Shown here piece by piece: positions 17,857 through 25,480 of a stretch of DNA of 64,000 nt. Below the pieces are notes generated by a model. It saw only the letters and a program-made list of their open reading frames with translations, made no database searches and was not told the DNA's origin. Location of the stretch: assembly GCA_035509315.1 (NCBI GenBank), contig DATJLS010000003.1:177707-241706 (forward strand), given 5' to 3'. A program made the position numbers and the translations under genes. Numbering within the stretch: the stretch's first letter is position 1; each line of letters begins with the position of its first letter. This DNA is from JAKAWQ01 sp035509315. GTDB lineage: Bacteria; Pseudomonadota; Alphaproteobacteria; Acetobacterales; Acetobacteraceae.

Positions 17857-18618
17857 CTATTTCGCGAGAAGACGCTCGACAACATATTGCTCGGGGAACA
17901 AGCGATCATTGAAGTGCGGCGCAAAGGCGGCCAGGAGTCCGTCCACCATGCTGGAACGCTTGCCGAGCATCCATGGGCGCCGTCCGAACGCCCGGTCGTT
18001 CAGCCAATAGCGGCTCCAGCCCTCTGTCGTCTCGATTATCTCTCTCGCAAACTCGGATCCGTACTCGAGACCACCTTCCATGACAACGTCTATATAGGAT
18101 TGCAGCAAGGGGAAGGACGCGTTCGGTTGCGGAAGGTCCACACCCGGCGCCTTGCCGGAAATCTCCGGGATGTAAACCCAAATCCTGCCCTGCAGAGGAA
18201 GGCGCTCCCAGGAGAGAGCCTCGATATCATCACGCGGAACCTCGATGCGCGCGTACCCGGATTCGCGCGCATCGAAGGCGCTCAAGTCGCCCGCTTCGAC
18301 AGGAAAGAGCACACCATTGATCGTCATGGCGGGTTCGCCCGGCCCCGCCCGCGCAAGGCCGAGCGCGGTGAACCCTGTCGATGCGCGATCGTCCCAGGTG
18401 CGCACATAGCCGAACGCGGCGGAGACGCGCACAGGGATTGCAAGCGTTGGACGACCCGCGGTCGCGTTGCGTGAAGCCGTATCGATCAGCGAGCCGTAGC
18501 CGAAAATAAAGTCGGTTGGCTGGCCCGGCAGCATGCGTCCCCAGTAATCGGTGGCGAACGCAGCGCCCGAGAGGGTTGCAAGAAGCAGGGTCGCGATCAA
18601 GAGACGCGTTGCGGACAT
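17857..18618 (-). CDS. Secreted gamma-glutamylcyclotransferase-like protein
   Basis: The 253-residue protein has a Sec signal peptide (MSATRLLIATLLLATLSGAAFA) followed by a gamma-glutamylcyclotransferase (GGCT)-like domain. The substrate loop is FIFGYGSLIDTASRN (about residues 38-52), and the expected acidic residue occurs in SAFDARESGYARIEV. GGCT-fold proteins form 5-oxoproline from gamma-glutamyl amines, but many members have no known activity. Export is unusual for a glutathione-pathway enzyme, so the substrate may be external. The start is fixed by the signal peptide and a GAGGAAACGGAG site; a longer open frame to 18993 lacks support. It is convergent with the PMH-like gene and divergent from the broken methyltransferase. 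Confidence 0.75.
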   Translation of the reverse strand: MSATRLLIATLLLATLSGAAFATDYWGRMLPGQPTDFIFGYGSLIDTASRNATAGRPTLAIPVRVSAAFGYVRTWDDRASTGFTALGLARAGPGEPAMTINGVLFPVEAGDLSAFDARESGYARIEVPRDDIEALSWERLPLQGRIWVYIPEISGKAPGVDLPQPNASFPLLQSYIDVVMEGGLEYGSEFAREIIETTEGWSRYWLNDRAFGRRPWMLGKRSSMVDGLLAAFAPHFNDRLFPEQYVVERLLAK

Positions 18619-18892
18619 CTCCGTTTCCTCACCGTGCCGATAATCGTTCCTTTTCCAGTATGTATCAAGGGGATGCGCTTTCGAAGGCTGACTTTGTCCG
18701 ATGTCCGCGTGCTCCGGATCGAGGGAATCGAGACCCAACGCGTTATGAGGATCGCTCCGTGCGCGCCCAAGGTGAAGGAGGGCGCCTGAAGCAGAGGTTC
18801 GGCGATCACGGGACTGTTTCACGCGTCGCTGGAAGTTCCATTCTATCGTGTGGGGCCAGGAAGCGAGACCCCATTCCAAAGGGAGGATGAGC

Positions 18893-19903
18893 ATGTCCAG
18901 TCCCGTAACGCCCGAGCGGCTACACCAGATGATATTCGGTTTCGCGCCGCCGCTGATCATCGGGGCTGGAGTGCGCATCGGCATGTTCGACACGCTAGAA
19001 CACGAACCGCTCGGCCTCGCGGCTCTGGCCGATGCGATCGGCGCTTCGTCAAGGGGGACGGAGGCGTTGGCGAATGCGCTGGTCGGCCTGGGCGTGTTGG
19101 CGCGGAGCGCTGACGATCGCTATGCGCTCACGCCCGAAAGCGCCGCCTTCCTCGTCAGGTCGAAACCAGAGGATTATGTGGGCGGACTGTTCGCTCATAC
19201 CAGCACGCAGCTCATCCCCTCCTGGCTACACATCATCGAGGCAGTGACCAAAGGCCGCCCGCCGCTGGCCGTCAATCGTCAGGCGGAAGGCGCGAGCTTC
19301 TTCGCGGCTTTCGTCGAGGCGTTGCTGCCGGTGGGTTGACGCGCCGCGCAAGCTCTGGCCGATCACATGGCCGCCGACGGCTCACCGCCGGTAAAGCTGC
19401 TGGACATCGCCGTCGGCTCAGGGGTCTGGACCATCCCGGCGGCGCAGCGTTTCCCCGCGGCGCGCGTGGTCGCAGTGGACTGGCCCGAAGTGCTCGCGGT
19501 GACAAAGCGGATTGTCGAACGCTACGGCGTCGGCGACCGTTACGAGCTGCGCCCAGGCGACATCGGCGCGATTGATTTCGGTACTGGCTATTCACTCGCG
19601 GTGCTCGGCCAGATCCTGCACAGCGAAGGCGAGGAGCGGAGCCGGGCGCTGCTGCGGAGGGTCTTCGATGCGCTGGCGCCGGGCGGCACGATTGCGATCG
19701 CCGAATTCCTTGTCGATCCCGACCGCAGGGGACCGCCGGTCAGCCTGATCTTTGCCGTCAACATGCTGGTCAACACCGAAAATGGCAGCACTTGGTCGGC
19801 GGCAGAAATTGGCGACTGGCTTGCCGAGGCCGGATTCACGAATGTGCGGACGCTGGAAGTGCCTGCGCCGTCGCCTCTTATCCTGGCGACCCGGCCGGCT
19901 TAG
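18893..19903 (+). pseudogene. SAM-dependent O-methyltransferase interrupted by an in-frame TGA
   Basis: Two open segments in the same frame, 18893-19336 and 19340-19903, together encode one methyltransferase of the acetylserotonin/hydroxyneurosporene type. The first half has the helical dimerisation domain (PERLHQMIFGFAPPLIIGAG, winged-helix ALADAIGASSRGTEALANALVGLGVL). The second half has the SAM-binding loop LLDIAVGSGVWTIPAAQ, VVAVDW and the terminal APSPLILATRPA. Between them a single TGA at 19337-19339 follows EALLPVG and precedes RAAQALADHM, exactly where homologues continue without a gap. No frameshift is needed, so one base change (for example TGG to TGA) explains the break. A GGGAGG site precedes the start. 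It could be a real pseudogene, a recent mutation or a sequencing error. Confidence 0.75.
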
Positions 19904-20123
19904 CCACAGCCCACGTACTCGCGGAGCGCGCGAGCCCGACGATCCGGCGGCTCCGCCGTTCACTCACCCCCATCCCGGTCACCAGGAAGCAACCCCACCG
20001 CTGGCGACCTCGTGGAGAGCGCCCAAGGCCAGCCCTCCGCCCGGCAGGTGAGCATCAATCTTGAACACTCCGAGCGGCAGCATCGCCCGAGTCGAGTCCC
20101 TAATGAGGAGGGATTTCGCAGGG

Positions 20124-20648
20124 TCAATCCTTTCGGCGGGGCCGGCGGACCATAGTGAGCATCAGGTCCCAGGCGTTGCGGATGTTGACGACCGCCAACA
20201 GCAAAAGAGCACCTGCTAAGGCATTCAGCCCGAAGTCCTTTTCCAGATAGATCGACACGGCGGCCACGAGCATCGCGGCGTAAGCGAGGCCAGGTAAAAC
20301 GCCGTAAGCGAAGTAATCCTCGACATAGTTCGTCATGTCGGTGCGCACGACTTGGATCGTGATGTAGGTCGAAACGATGACGCCGATCAAAGCGGTGGCA
20401 GCGATTATCGCGGCGAAAAATCCAGATTCGTGCCATGGAAATAACGCGATGGCAGACAAGAAGAAGACACTGGTGAAATGGACGACGACCGGGCTCATGA
20501 ACGTGCGCGTCGCCGCGTGGCGCTCTTCGGTCAGAAATCCGACGCCGAGCGAGACGGCAACGAACAGCAAGCCGAGCAAGGTCGCTCCCGCCGTTCCCAC
20601 CAGCACGTAGAAGTCGTGCCATTCCTTCAGAGCTTCGACTGCCCGCAT
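20124..20648 (-). CDS. Small multi-pass membrane protein of unknown function
   Basis: This is a 174-residue integral membrane protein not recognised as a named family. Four or five hydrophobic helices are visible: YVLVGTAGATLLGLLFVAVSLGVGF, VVHFTSVFFLSAIALFPW, FFAAIIAATALIGVIVSTYITI, LPGLAYAAMLVAAVSIYL and LNALAGALLLLAVVNI. The short N-terminus (MRAVEALKEWHDFY) is probably cytoplasmic, and the tail ends in a positively charged RRPRRKD. The pattern resembles small modulator-type membrane proteins found singly in many Proteobacteria. It lies between the broken methyltransferase and the integrated element with no operon partner. Confidence 0.65.
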   Translation of the reverse strand: MRAVEALKEWHDFYVLVGTAGATLLGLLFVAVSLGVGFLTEERHAATRTFMSPVVVHFTSVFFLSAIALFPWHESGFFAAIIAATALIGVIVSTYITIQVVRTDMTNYVEDYFAYGVLPGLAYAAMLVAAVSIYLEKDFGLNALAGALLLLAVVNIRNAWDLMLTMVRRPRRKD

Positions 20649-21252
20649 AAACGAAACCCACCGCTTCCACGGCCCAGCACCCCGCCGAGGTTATCGCAGA
20701 TCAGGAGACCGGAGCGGCCTAGACGAGGTCCGAATTGCGCCGAAGGAGTTCCGCCGCGGCGCGAGGCACAGCGACCATCCGGGCGCTGGCGGGGCCGTTC
20801 TCGTGGTCGCCGGTTAAGCTCCGCGCCGGCGCTTGTTGCCGGCCGCTGATCCCGCAATCCTGAGAGAAGGCTCCCGCCGGCCCCTGGGAAATCGGGCCGG
20901 TGGGGCGAGTGTCATACAGCGGGGAGGCGTCCGCTGTAGGACATAAAGCTACAGTAGAAGATGGCCGATTTGCTGCAATCGAATCCCAAGAGGCACCCCA
21001 TGATTTCGGAATCGAAACCATTTCATGTGCGCATGGCGAGGGGGCATGGGGGTAGCCCGTATGCGCCATGCCTTCGCCCCCGCCCCGACCTCCACCCCCC
21101 ATCGCCGGCTGGGAACGCCATGGCCTGCCCGCACCGAAGCGATCGCCGATCATGACCATGCCCACGCCCGCCACTGCCGATCCCGGCATATGCAGCATAT
21201 TGCCGTATGGGCCTCAGATTGTTTTTGGCTTCGATCACAAATATTGAATTAT
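20649..21252. other. About 600 nt without a supported gene, left of the integrated element
   Basis: This is chromosomal DNA that originally followed the 3' end of the tRNA-Glu gene. Open frames exist (for example 20719-21198 on the minus strand, ending in AAAELLRRNSDLV), but none has a recognisable domain, a good ribosome site or a conserved look. It may hold a decayed gene. Nothing else is recognised. Confidence 0.4.
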
Positions 21253-21261
21253 ATCAATGGT

Positions 21262-21301
21262 GTCCCGTACGGGATTCGAACCCGTGTTACCAACGTGAAA
21301 G
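21262..21301. repeat. attL: 40-bp direct repeat copy of the tRNA-Glu 3' half
   Basis: These 40 bases are identical to 34693-34732 and correspond to tRNA-Glu from the anticodon (TTC) to the acceptor end. The similarity continues for nine more bases to 21253 with one mismatch, at the discriminator base (A here, G in the intact gene). The 5' half of a tRNA does not follow, so this is a remnant and not a functional gene. It marks the left boundary of the element. Confidence 0.92.
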
Positions 21302-21444
21302 TTTCGTGTGCGTTTTCCCGGTGCTCATATTCCTGTCCCGGACGATCCCAGAGCATCCCTTATTTGCTAAGGCTTTTCCCTTCCGGGGACGTCGGTGGTG
21401 TGGTAACAACAATTCCGGGACATCGCGGAACGGAGGGGGTCATC

Positions 21445-21462
21445 CTGTCCTCTGCCTGTCCC
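21445..21462 (+). promoter_or_regulatory. Putative integrase arm-type site, left end
   Basis: The 18-mer CTGTCCTCTGCCTGTCCC lies just upstream of the integrase start. It recurs with one change at 34623-34640 near the right end, in the same orientation. Each copy contains two CTGTCC words 10-11 nt apart. A third CTGTCC lies at 21333. Such repeats at both ends of an element are typical of the arm sites of tyrosine integrases; this is inferred. Confidence 0.5.
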
Positions 21463-21478
21463 CAGGAGTCACCAAACC

Positions 21479-22750
21479 GTGCAGACGAAGCTGACATCTG
21501 CCCTTGTTCGAAAAGTGACCGAGACGGAAGCGCCTCAGCGGGACACGTCCTACTTCGACATCGAGGTCCCGCGAATGGCCCTCCGGGTGAAGCCGCCGCG
21601 CCCTGGCTCGGCGCGATGGTCGGCATGGTTTTTCATCCGCTATACCGCCCCGGGCGGCGGCGAACGCCGAATGAAGGTCGGCGACCCGCGGACGATGGAT
21701 CTCGCGGACGCCCGCGTCGCGGCGAAGAGGATGCTCGCCAAGGTTGACGGCGGCGGCGATCCTGCGGCCGACAAGGCGCGCCTGCGGCTCGACTGGACGG
21801 TCCGGGAGGCTTGGGACGCCTACGCCTCCAGCCGCGAGTTCGGCAAGCACGCGCTGCGCAGCCAGCTTGAGGACAAAGCCTGCGCGACGAATCACATTTT
21901 ACATCATGTGGCGGCGACGAAGCTGTCGGCGATAGACGCCCCGCTCGTGCGCCGCCTTCACCGGCTCGTCGAGGCCGATCGGCGGACCAACAAGCGCAAG
22001 CGGCGCCTCGGCGGTCCAGGCGCGGCCCGGCGGGCGGCGCGCGTCCTCTCGAGCATGCTCTCATGGGCGGTGAATGAGGGGCAGCTCGACCGCAACCCAA
22101 TTATCGGGACAATCCGGCTCGATGGCACTGGCGAGCGCACAACGATCCTTGATCGGCCCGAGCAATATACGAAGCTGTTCGAGACCATGGACAAGATGGT
22201 CGCCGACGGCAAGCTGCGTTCGCATGTGAGGGCCTTCGTTGTCGTGCTCGCCGCCACCGGGCTGCGACGAAACGAAGCTCGCGCCCTCCGATGGGGCGAC
22301 CTTGACCTCGGGGCCCGGCGCGTAACGCTGCGCGACCCGAAGGGTGCGAAGCTCGCCCGCGGTGGCCCGGCGACCGAGACCGTGAGCTTGCCGCCCATCG
22401 CTGCCGCGGCGTTGGCCGCAATTCGACCCGAGGACGCGCACCCCCACGAGCAAGTGTTCGTCCCGGTGCGCGGCCAGATGATCGCGGTCAACCACGATTG
22501 GCGACGAATCCGCGCCGAGGCCGAGCTGCCCGCGGACCTCGTGCTCCACGGTCTCAGGCACTCGATCGGCACGGCCGGCATCGTTGCGGGCATGAGCACG
22601 GCCGAGGTCGGCAAGATGCTCAGGCACCGCAATGTCAGCGTCACGCAACGCTACGTGCATCTGGCCGAAGCGACCAGGTCCCGGCTTCAGGATCGGGCGA
22701 TTGAAGGGCTAATCCCCGACAAAACACCTGCGGCGGCGAACGACAGATGA
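21479..22750 (+). CDS. int: Tyrosine site-specific integrase
   Basis: This recombinase of 423 residues integrates and excises the element at tRNA-Glu. The N-terminal part (to about residue 100) is an arm-binding domain of the P4/DUF4102-like type (YFDIEVPRMALRVKP, MKVGDPRTMDLADARVAAKRML). A core-binding domain follows at about 105-205. The catalytic domain has Arg263 in AATGLRRNEARAL, His357 and Arg360 in LVLHGLRHSIGTA, His383 in MLRHRNVSV and the nucleophile Tyr392 in TQRYVHLAE, so all active-site residues are intact. Translation starts at a GTG with AGGAG upstream. The gene is 177 nt from attL and overlaps the next gene by 4 nt (ATGA). Confidence 0.95.
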   Translation: MQTKLTSALVRKVTETEAPQRDTSYFDIEVPRMALRVKPPRPGSARWSAWFFIRYTAPGGGERRMKVGDPRTMDLADARVAAKRMLAKVDGGGDPAADKARLRLDWTVREAWDAYASSREFGKHALRSQLEDKACATNHILHHVAATKLSAIDAPLVRRLHRLVEADRRTNKRKRRLGGPGAARRAARVLSSMLSWAVNEGQLDRNPIIGTIRLDGTGERTTILDRPEQYTKLFETMDKMVADGKLRSHVRAFVVVLAATGLRRNEARALRWGDLDLGARRVTLRDPKGAKLARGGPATETVSLPPIAAAALAAIRPEDAHPHEQVFVPVRGQMIAVNHDWRRIRAEAELPADLVLHGLRHSIGTAGIVAGMSTAEVGKMLRHRNVSVTQRYVHLAEATRSRLQDRAIEGLIPDKTPAAANDR

Positions 22751-23307
22751 CCGAAATAGTCGGGATCGACGATGCGATCGTCCGATTTGCACCGGCAGAT
22801 TGCGCCGAGATCGCCCGGCAATACGTCGGCTGGCGTTCGTCAGACACGAATCGCGCGGCGGCTCGGTCGCATGCACTCGTCCTCTGGGGGCGACTTTCCG
22901 AGGCGGTGCAGGAGGGCACGCTGCGAGTAGTCGGAATCCGCGCTGGCACCACGACAGAGGAGCCGGTGGCAGATGCCTTCCTGGCTGCGGCCCGTGTCGA
23001 TTTTGACCGCCGCGAATTATCACTCGGAGGGATCGTCTATACGGCGGTCCGCGTGCGCCAGGATGCCAATGCGATCCTCGATGGGACATCGTCGGCGCAA
23101 GGGTTACGGGGCTCCTCACAGCGGCCGCGCGAAACGACGGGCGCCGATCGTCGCTTCATGGAGTGGGCGGCCGGCCTCAACACGTGGCCGACGAAACGAG
23201 AGGCCGAAGAATGGGCGAAGGAGAACGACGTCCCGCCATCGTGCGTGCGCGCCCTTCAGCGTCAAGGCAATCATCGCGCCGCCGGCCGCCCCCGAAAACG
23301 GGCCTAG
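22747..23307 (+). CDS. Unknown element protein coupled to the integrase
   Basis: This 186-residue protein of unknown function has its ATG overlapping the integrase stop (ATGA), so the two are translated together. It is soluble, without signal or membrane segments. The C-terminal third (FMEWAAGLNTWPTKREAEEWAKENDVPPSCVRALQRQ) looks like a small helix-turn-helix module followed by a basic tail GRPRKRA, suggesting nucleic-acid binding. A role in excision or in control of integration is plausible from its position but is not shown by the sequence. Confidence 0.65.
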   Translation: MTEIVGIDDAIVRFAPADCAEIARQYVGWRSSDTNRAAARSHALVLWGRLSEAVQEGTLRVVGIRAGTTTEEPVADAFLAAARVDFDRRELSLGGIVYTAVRVRQDANAILDGTSSAQGLRGSSQRPRETTGADRRFMEWAAGLNTWPTKREAEEWAKENDVPPSCVRALQRQGNHRAAGRPRKRA

Positions 23308-23310
23308 GAA

Positions 23311-23371
23311 ATGGGCCGGGAAAATGGGCCAATAAGGTTGGCAAGAATTAATGGGCGGCCCATTTGCCCAT
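23311..23371. promoter_or_regulatory. Cluster of ATGGGC half-sites upstream of the AlpA-like gene
   Basis: Within 61 nt there are three ATGGGC words (23311, 23324, 23351) and two inverted GCCCAT words (23358, 23366). They include the palindrome ATGGGCGGCCCAT-like core at 23351-23363. The cluster sits in the only sizeable gap between the int pair and the next gene, so it probably contains the operator and promoter of the AlpA-like gene and the replication genes. The binding protein is not known. Confidence 0.45.
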
Positions 23372-23441
23372 TTAGGAGGGGACGATTCTCTGGACTAAAT
23401 TCCTTGCTGCTTGAGATTTCTCGCAGATCAAGGACCAAACA

Positions 23442-23726
23442 ATGCAGACTGGCACACAGGACGCCCCGCCGGTGCGCATGCGCACCGAGGCGGCCGCGGA
23501 GTATCTTTCCTCCTCCCATGGCCTCGGCCTCGAGGCCAAAACACTACGCAACTGGCGCGCCCAGGGCCGCGGCCCCCGTTGCAGATACCTCGGCATCCAC
23601 CCGCTGTACGACCGGGACGAATTGGACCGGTGGGCACGAGAGGAGGCGCTGACCGACACGAATCCGATCAGCGCCGGACGGCGGGCGCGGCGTGCCCAGA
23701 AGCTCGCGGAGGCCGCCGCAGCCTGA
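23442..23726 (+). CDS. AlpA-like helix-turn-helix regulator or excisionase
   Basis: This 94-residue protein has a MerR/AlpA-type winged helix. The segment MRTEAAAEYLSSSHGLGLEAKTLRNWRAQGRGPRCRYLG (about 13-51) is the helix-turn-helix followed by the wing, and PLYDRDELDRWAREEA is the usual closing helix. Such proteins act as excisionases (recombination directionality factors) or as activators of satellite genes; AlpA is the induction switch of many Gram-negative PICIs. A clear AAGGA site lies 8 nt upstream of the ATG. The gene follows the ATGGGC cluster that may be its operator. Confidence 0.75.
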   Translation: MQTGTQDAPPVRMRTEAAAEYLSSSHGLGLEAKTLRNWRAQGRGPRCRYLGIHPLYDRDELDRWAREEALTDTNPISAGRRARRAQKLAEAAAA

Positions 23727-23849
23727 AACCCCACCACGCGGCCACGCGGGGGGGCTCCGTTAGGCGAAAAGCGTTGCTGGAAACGATGCTTTTACCGCAT
23801 CTAGGCTCGACCTGCAAGGCCGCTCTCGTAACGGAAGGAGAGCGCCGGG

Positions 23850-24065
23850 ATGGCGTCCTGTCCCTTGAGCCGGAAGCGCGAAATAGCCGATCCACGGCAT
23901 AGCGCTGATGAACACCGCCGCTTTTGTGACGCGCGCCACGAGGCGGCGGCGGCATTCAAGCGGTGGCTCGAGACCGCCCTCGTCAAGGGCGATGTTGAAG
24001 AGAAGACGGTCGGCACCGTCGGCCTCTTCGTTGGTATCGCGAAGCTGACGGGGAAGCATCCGTGA
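23850..24065 (+). CDS. Small element protein of unknown function
   Basis: This 71-residue protein is not recognised. It has an Arg/His-rich N-terminus (SRKREIADPRHSADEHRRFCDARHEAA), a helical middle (AFKRWLETALVKGDVEEKTV) and a short hydrophobic end (GLFVGIAKLTGK). An AAGGAGAG site lies upstream of the ATG. The stop overlaps the GTG start of the helicase gene (GTGA), which supports it as a real coupled gene and suggests a role with replication. Confidence 0.6.
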   Translation: MASCPLSRKREIADPRHSADEHRRFCDARHEAAAAFKRWLETALVKGDVEEKTVGTVGLFVGIAKLTGKHP

Positions 24066-25480
24066 GCGCCCTGGACGGCCTCGCGCCGCGGCGGCCGCCG
24101 GCCAACCTCGAGGCGGAGCAGGCCCTCTTAGGTGCGATCCTCGCAAACCCGAGGGCACACGGCGCGGTGGCCCAATTCCTGCGAGCGGAACACTTCGCCG
24201 ATCCACTCCACGGGCGGATATACGCTGAATGCGAGCGCCGCATCCTCGTTGGCCGCGTCGCCGATGGCGTCTCGCTACGAGTCTGGATCGAAGCGGATCC
24301 GGATGGCGCCGGCATTCCAGCCAACGAGACCGGCGCAACCTACATCGCCCAATTGCTGGCCTCCCACGTCGGAATCGGCAACGCGTGCGAGTACGGCCGC
24401 GTAATCCGCGAGGCATGGCAGCGCCGGCGCCTGATCGAGATCGGGGAGGAATTGGCCACCCGCGCCTATGGTCAGGAAGAGCCCTCCGACGAGCTCTTGA
24501 TTGCCTCACTCGCCATGATCGAGAGTGCTTTCGATGCCGAATCAGACCGGCCCGGCGTGACGCTTGACGTCGCGATGGACACGGCGCTCCGCGCTGCGGA
24601 CGAGGCCGCAAGGAAGCAAGGGCCCGCGGGGATATCGACCGGATTCCGAGCCATAGATGACCAGATCGATGGCCTCGAACCCGACAGCTTGCACGTCCTC
24701 GCCGGGCGCCCTGGCATGGGGAAAAGCTCTTTGGGCTGGCAGATCGCCGTCGCGGCGGCGCGCGCCGGTCAGGGCGTCCTCGCCGTCTCGCTCGAAATGA
24801 GCGCGACCGAGCTTGGGCGGCGGGCGCTCTCGGCGGCTGCCGGAGTTCCAGTCCGGCACATAAAGCGCGGCTACCTGGGCGGCGGGACGGCCGAGTGCCT
24901 CGTGCAGGCGCGACGAGAGCTCGGGGAACTGCCGCTCACGATCGAGGACGGCTCGGGGCTCGCGATGGCCCAGATCGACCTCAAGGCCCGTGGCGCGCGG
25001 CGACGGCACAAGCTCGGCCTGATCCTGGTGGACCACCTGCACATTATTCGCCCTGAAGATCGCGACCTCCGGCAGGGCGCGACATGGGCGGTTGGCCGCA
25101 TCAGCGGCGCAATGAAGCGCCTGGCAAAACAGCACCGCTGTCCGGTCCTTCTGCTCGCGCAGCTTAACCGCGGCGTTGAGGCGCGCGAGGACAAGCGGCC
25201 GGGGCTCTCCGATCTGCGGCAGGCGGGCGACATCGAGCAGGACGCCGACACGGTTAGCTTCCTATACCGGCCCGAATACTATTTGCGCGACGCACCTGAG
25301 CGGCGGGAGGCCGAAAGCTCGGAGCGCTTTGAGGGGCGGCTTGCGGACTGGCACGGTCGCCGAGAACAAGTGCGAGGAAAGGCGGAACTAATCGTCGCGA
25401 AGGTCCGCGACGGCGCGACCGGCATAGTGCCCCTTCGATTCCATGCCGAGACCGCCAGCTTTTCGGAGGCGCCGCAATGA
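24062..25480 (+). CDS. DnaB-type replicative helicase of the element
   Basis: This hexameric 5'-3' DNA helicase has 472 residues. The N-terminal DnaB domain begins with NLEAEQALLGAILANPRAHG and HFADPLHGRIYAECERR. The RecA-like motor has the Walker A GRPGMGKSSLG near residue 220, FSLEMS-type AVSLEMSATELGRR, Walker B LILVDHLHIIRP, and the LLAQLNRGVEAREDKRPGLSDLRQAGDIEQDAD segment with sensor and arginine-finger elements. Translation starts at a GTG overlapping the preceding stop. It replaces or recruits host helicase for element replication, in tandem with the initiator-like gene that follows (ATGA overlap). No primase domain is fused. Confidence 0.92.
   Translation: MSALDGLAPRRPPANLEAEQALLGAILANPRAHGAVAQFLRAEHFADPLHGRIYAECERRILVGRVADGVSLRVWIEADPDGAGIPANETGATYIAQLLASHVGIGNACEYGRVIREAWQRRRLIEIGEELATRAYGQEEPSDELLIASLAMIESAFDAESDRPGVTLDVAMDTALRAADEAARKQGPAGISTGFRAIDDQIDGLEPDSLHVLAGRPGMGKSSLGWQIAVAAARAGQGVLAVSLEMSATELGRRALSAAAGVPVRHIKRGYLGGGTAECLVQARRELGELPLTIEDGSGLAMAQIDLKARGARRRHKLGLILVDHLHIIRPEDRDLRQGATWAVGRISGAMKRLAKQHRCPVLLLAQLNRGVEAREDKRPGLSDLRQAGDIEQDADTVSFLYRPEYYLRDAPERREAESSERFEGRLADWHGRREQVRGKAELIVAKVRDGATGIVPLRFHAETASFSEAPQ

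Noticed and set aside
19337..19339. Selenocysteine codon in the methyltransferase
   Set aside because: The family has no selenoprotein members at this position and no SECIS-like hairpin is obvious directly after the TGA; a nonsense mutation is simpler.
20719..21198. A 159-codon minus-strand gene left of the element
   Set aside because: It is glycine/proline-rich at the start, lacks a ribosome site and resembles no family; listed only as a gene-free region.
21258..21301. A second tRNA-Glu gene at the left end of the element
   Set aside because: Only the 3' half is present; the sequence after the anticodon does not pair as a 5' half. It is an att remnant.
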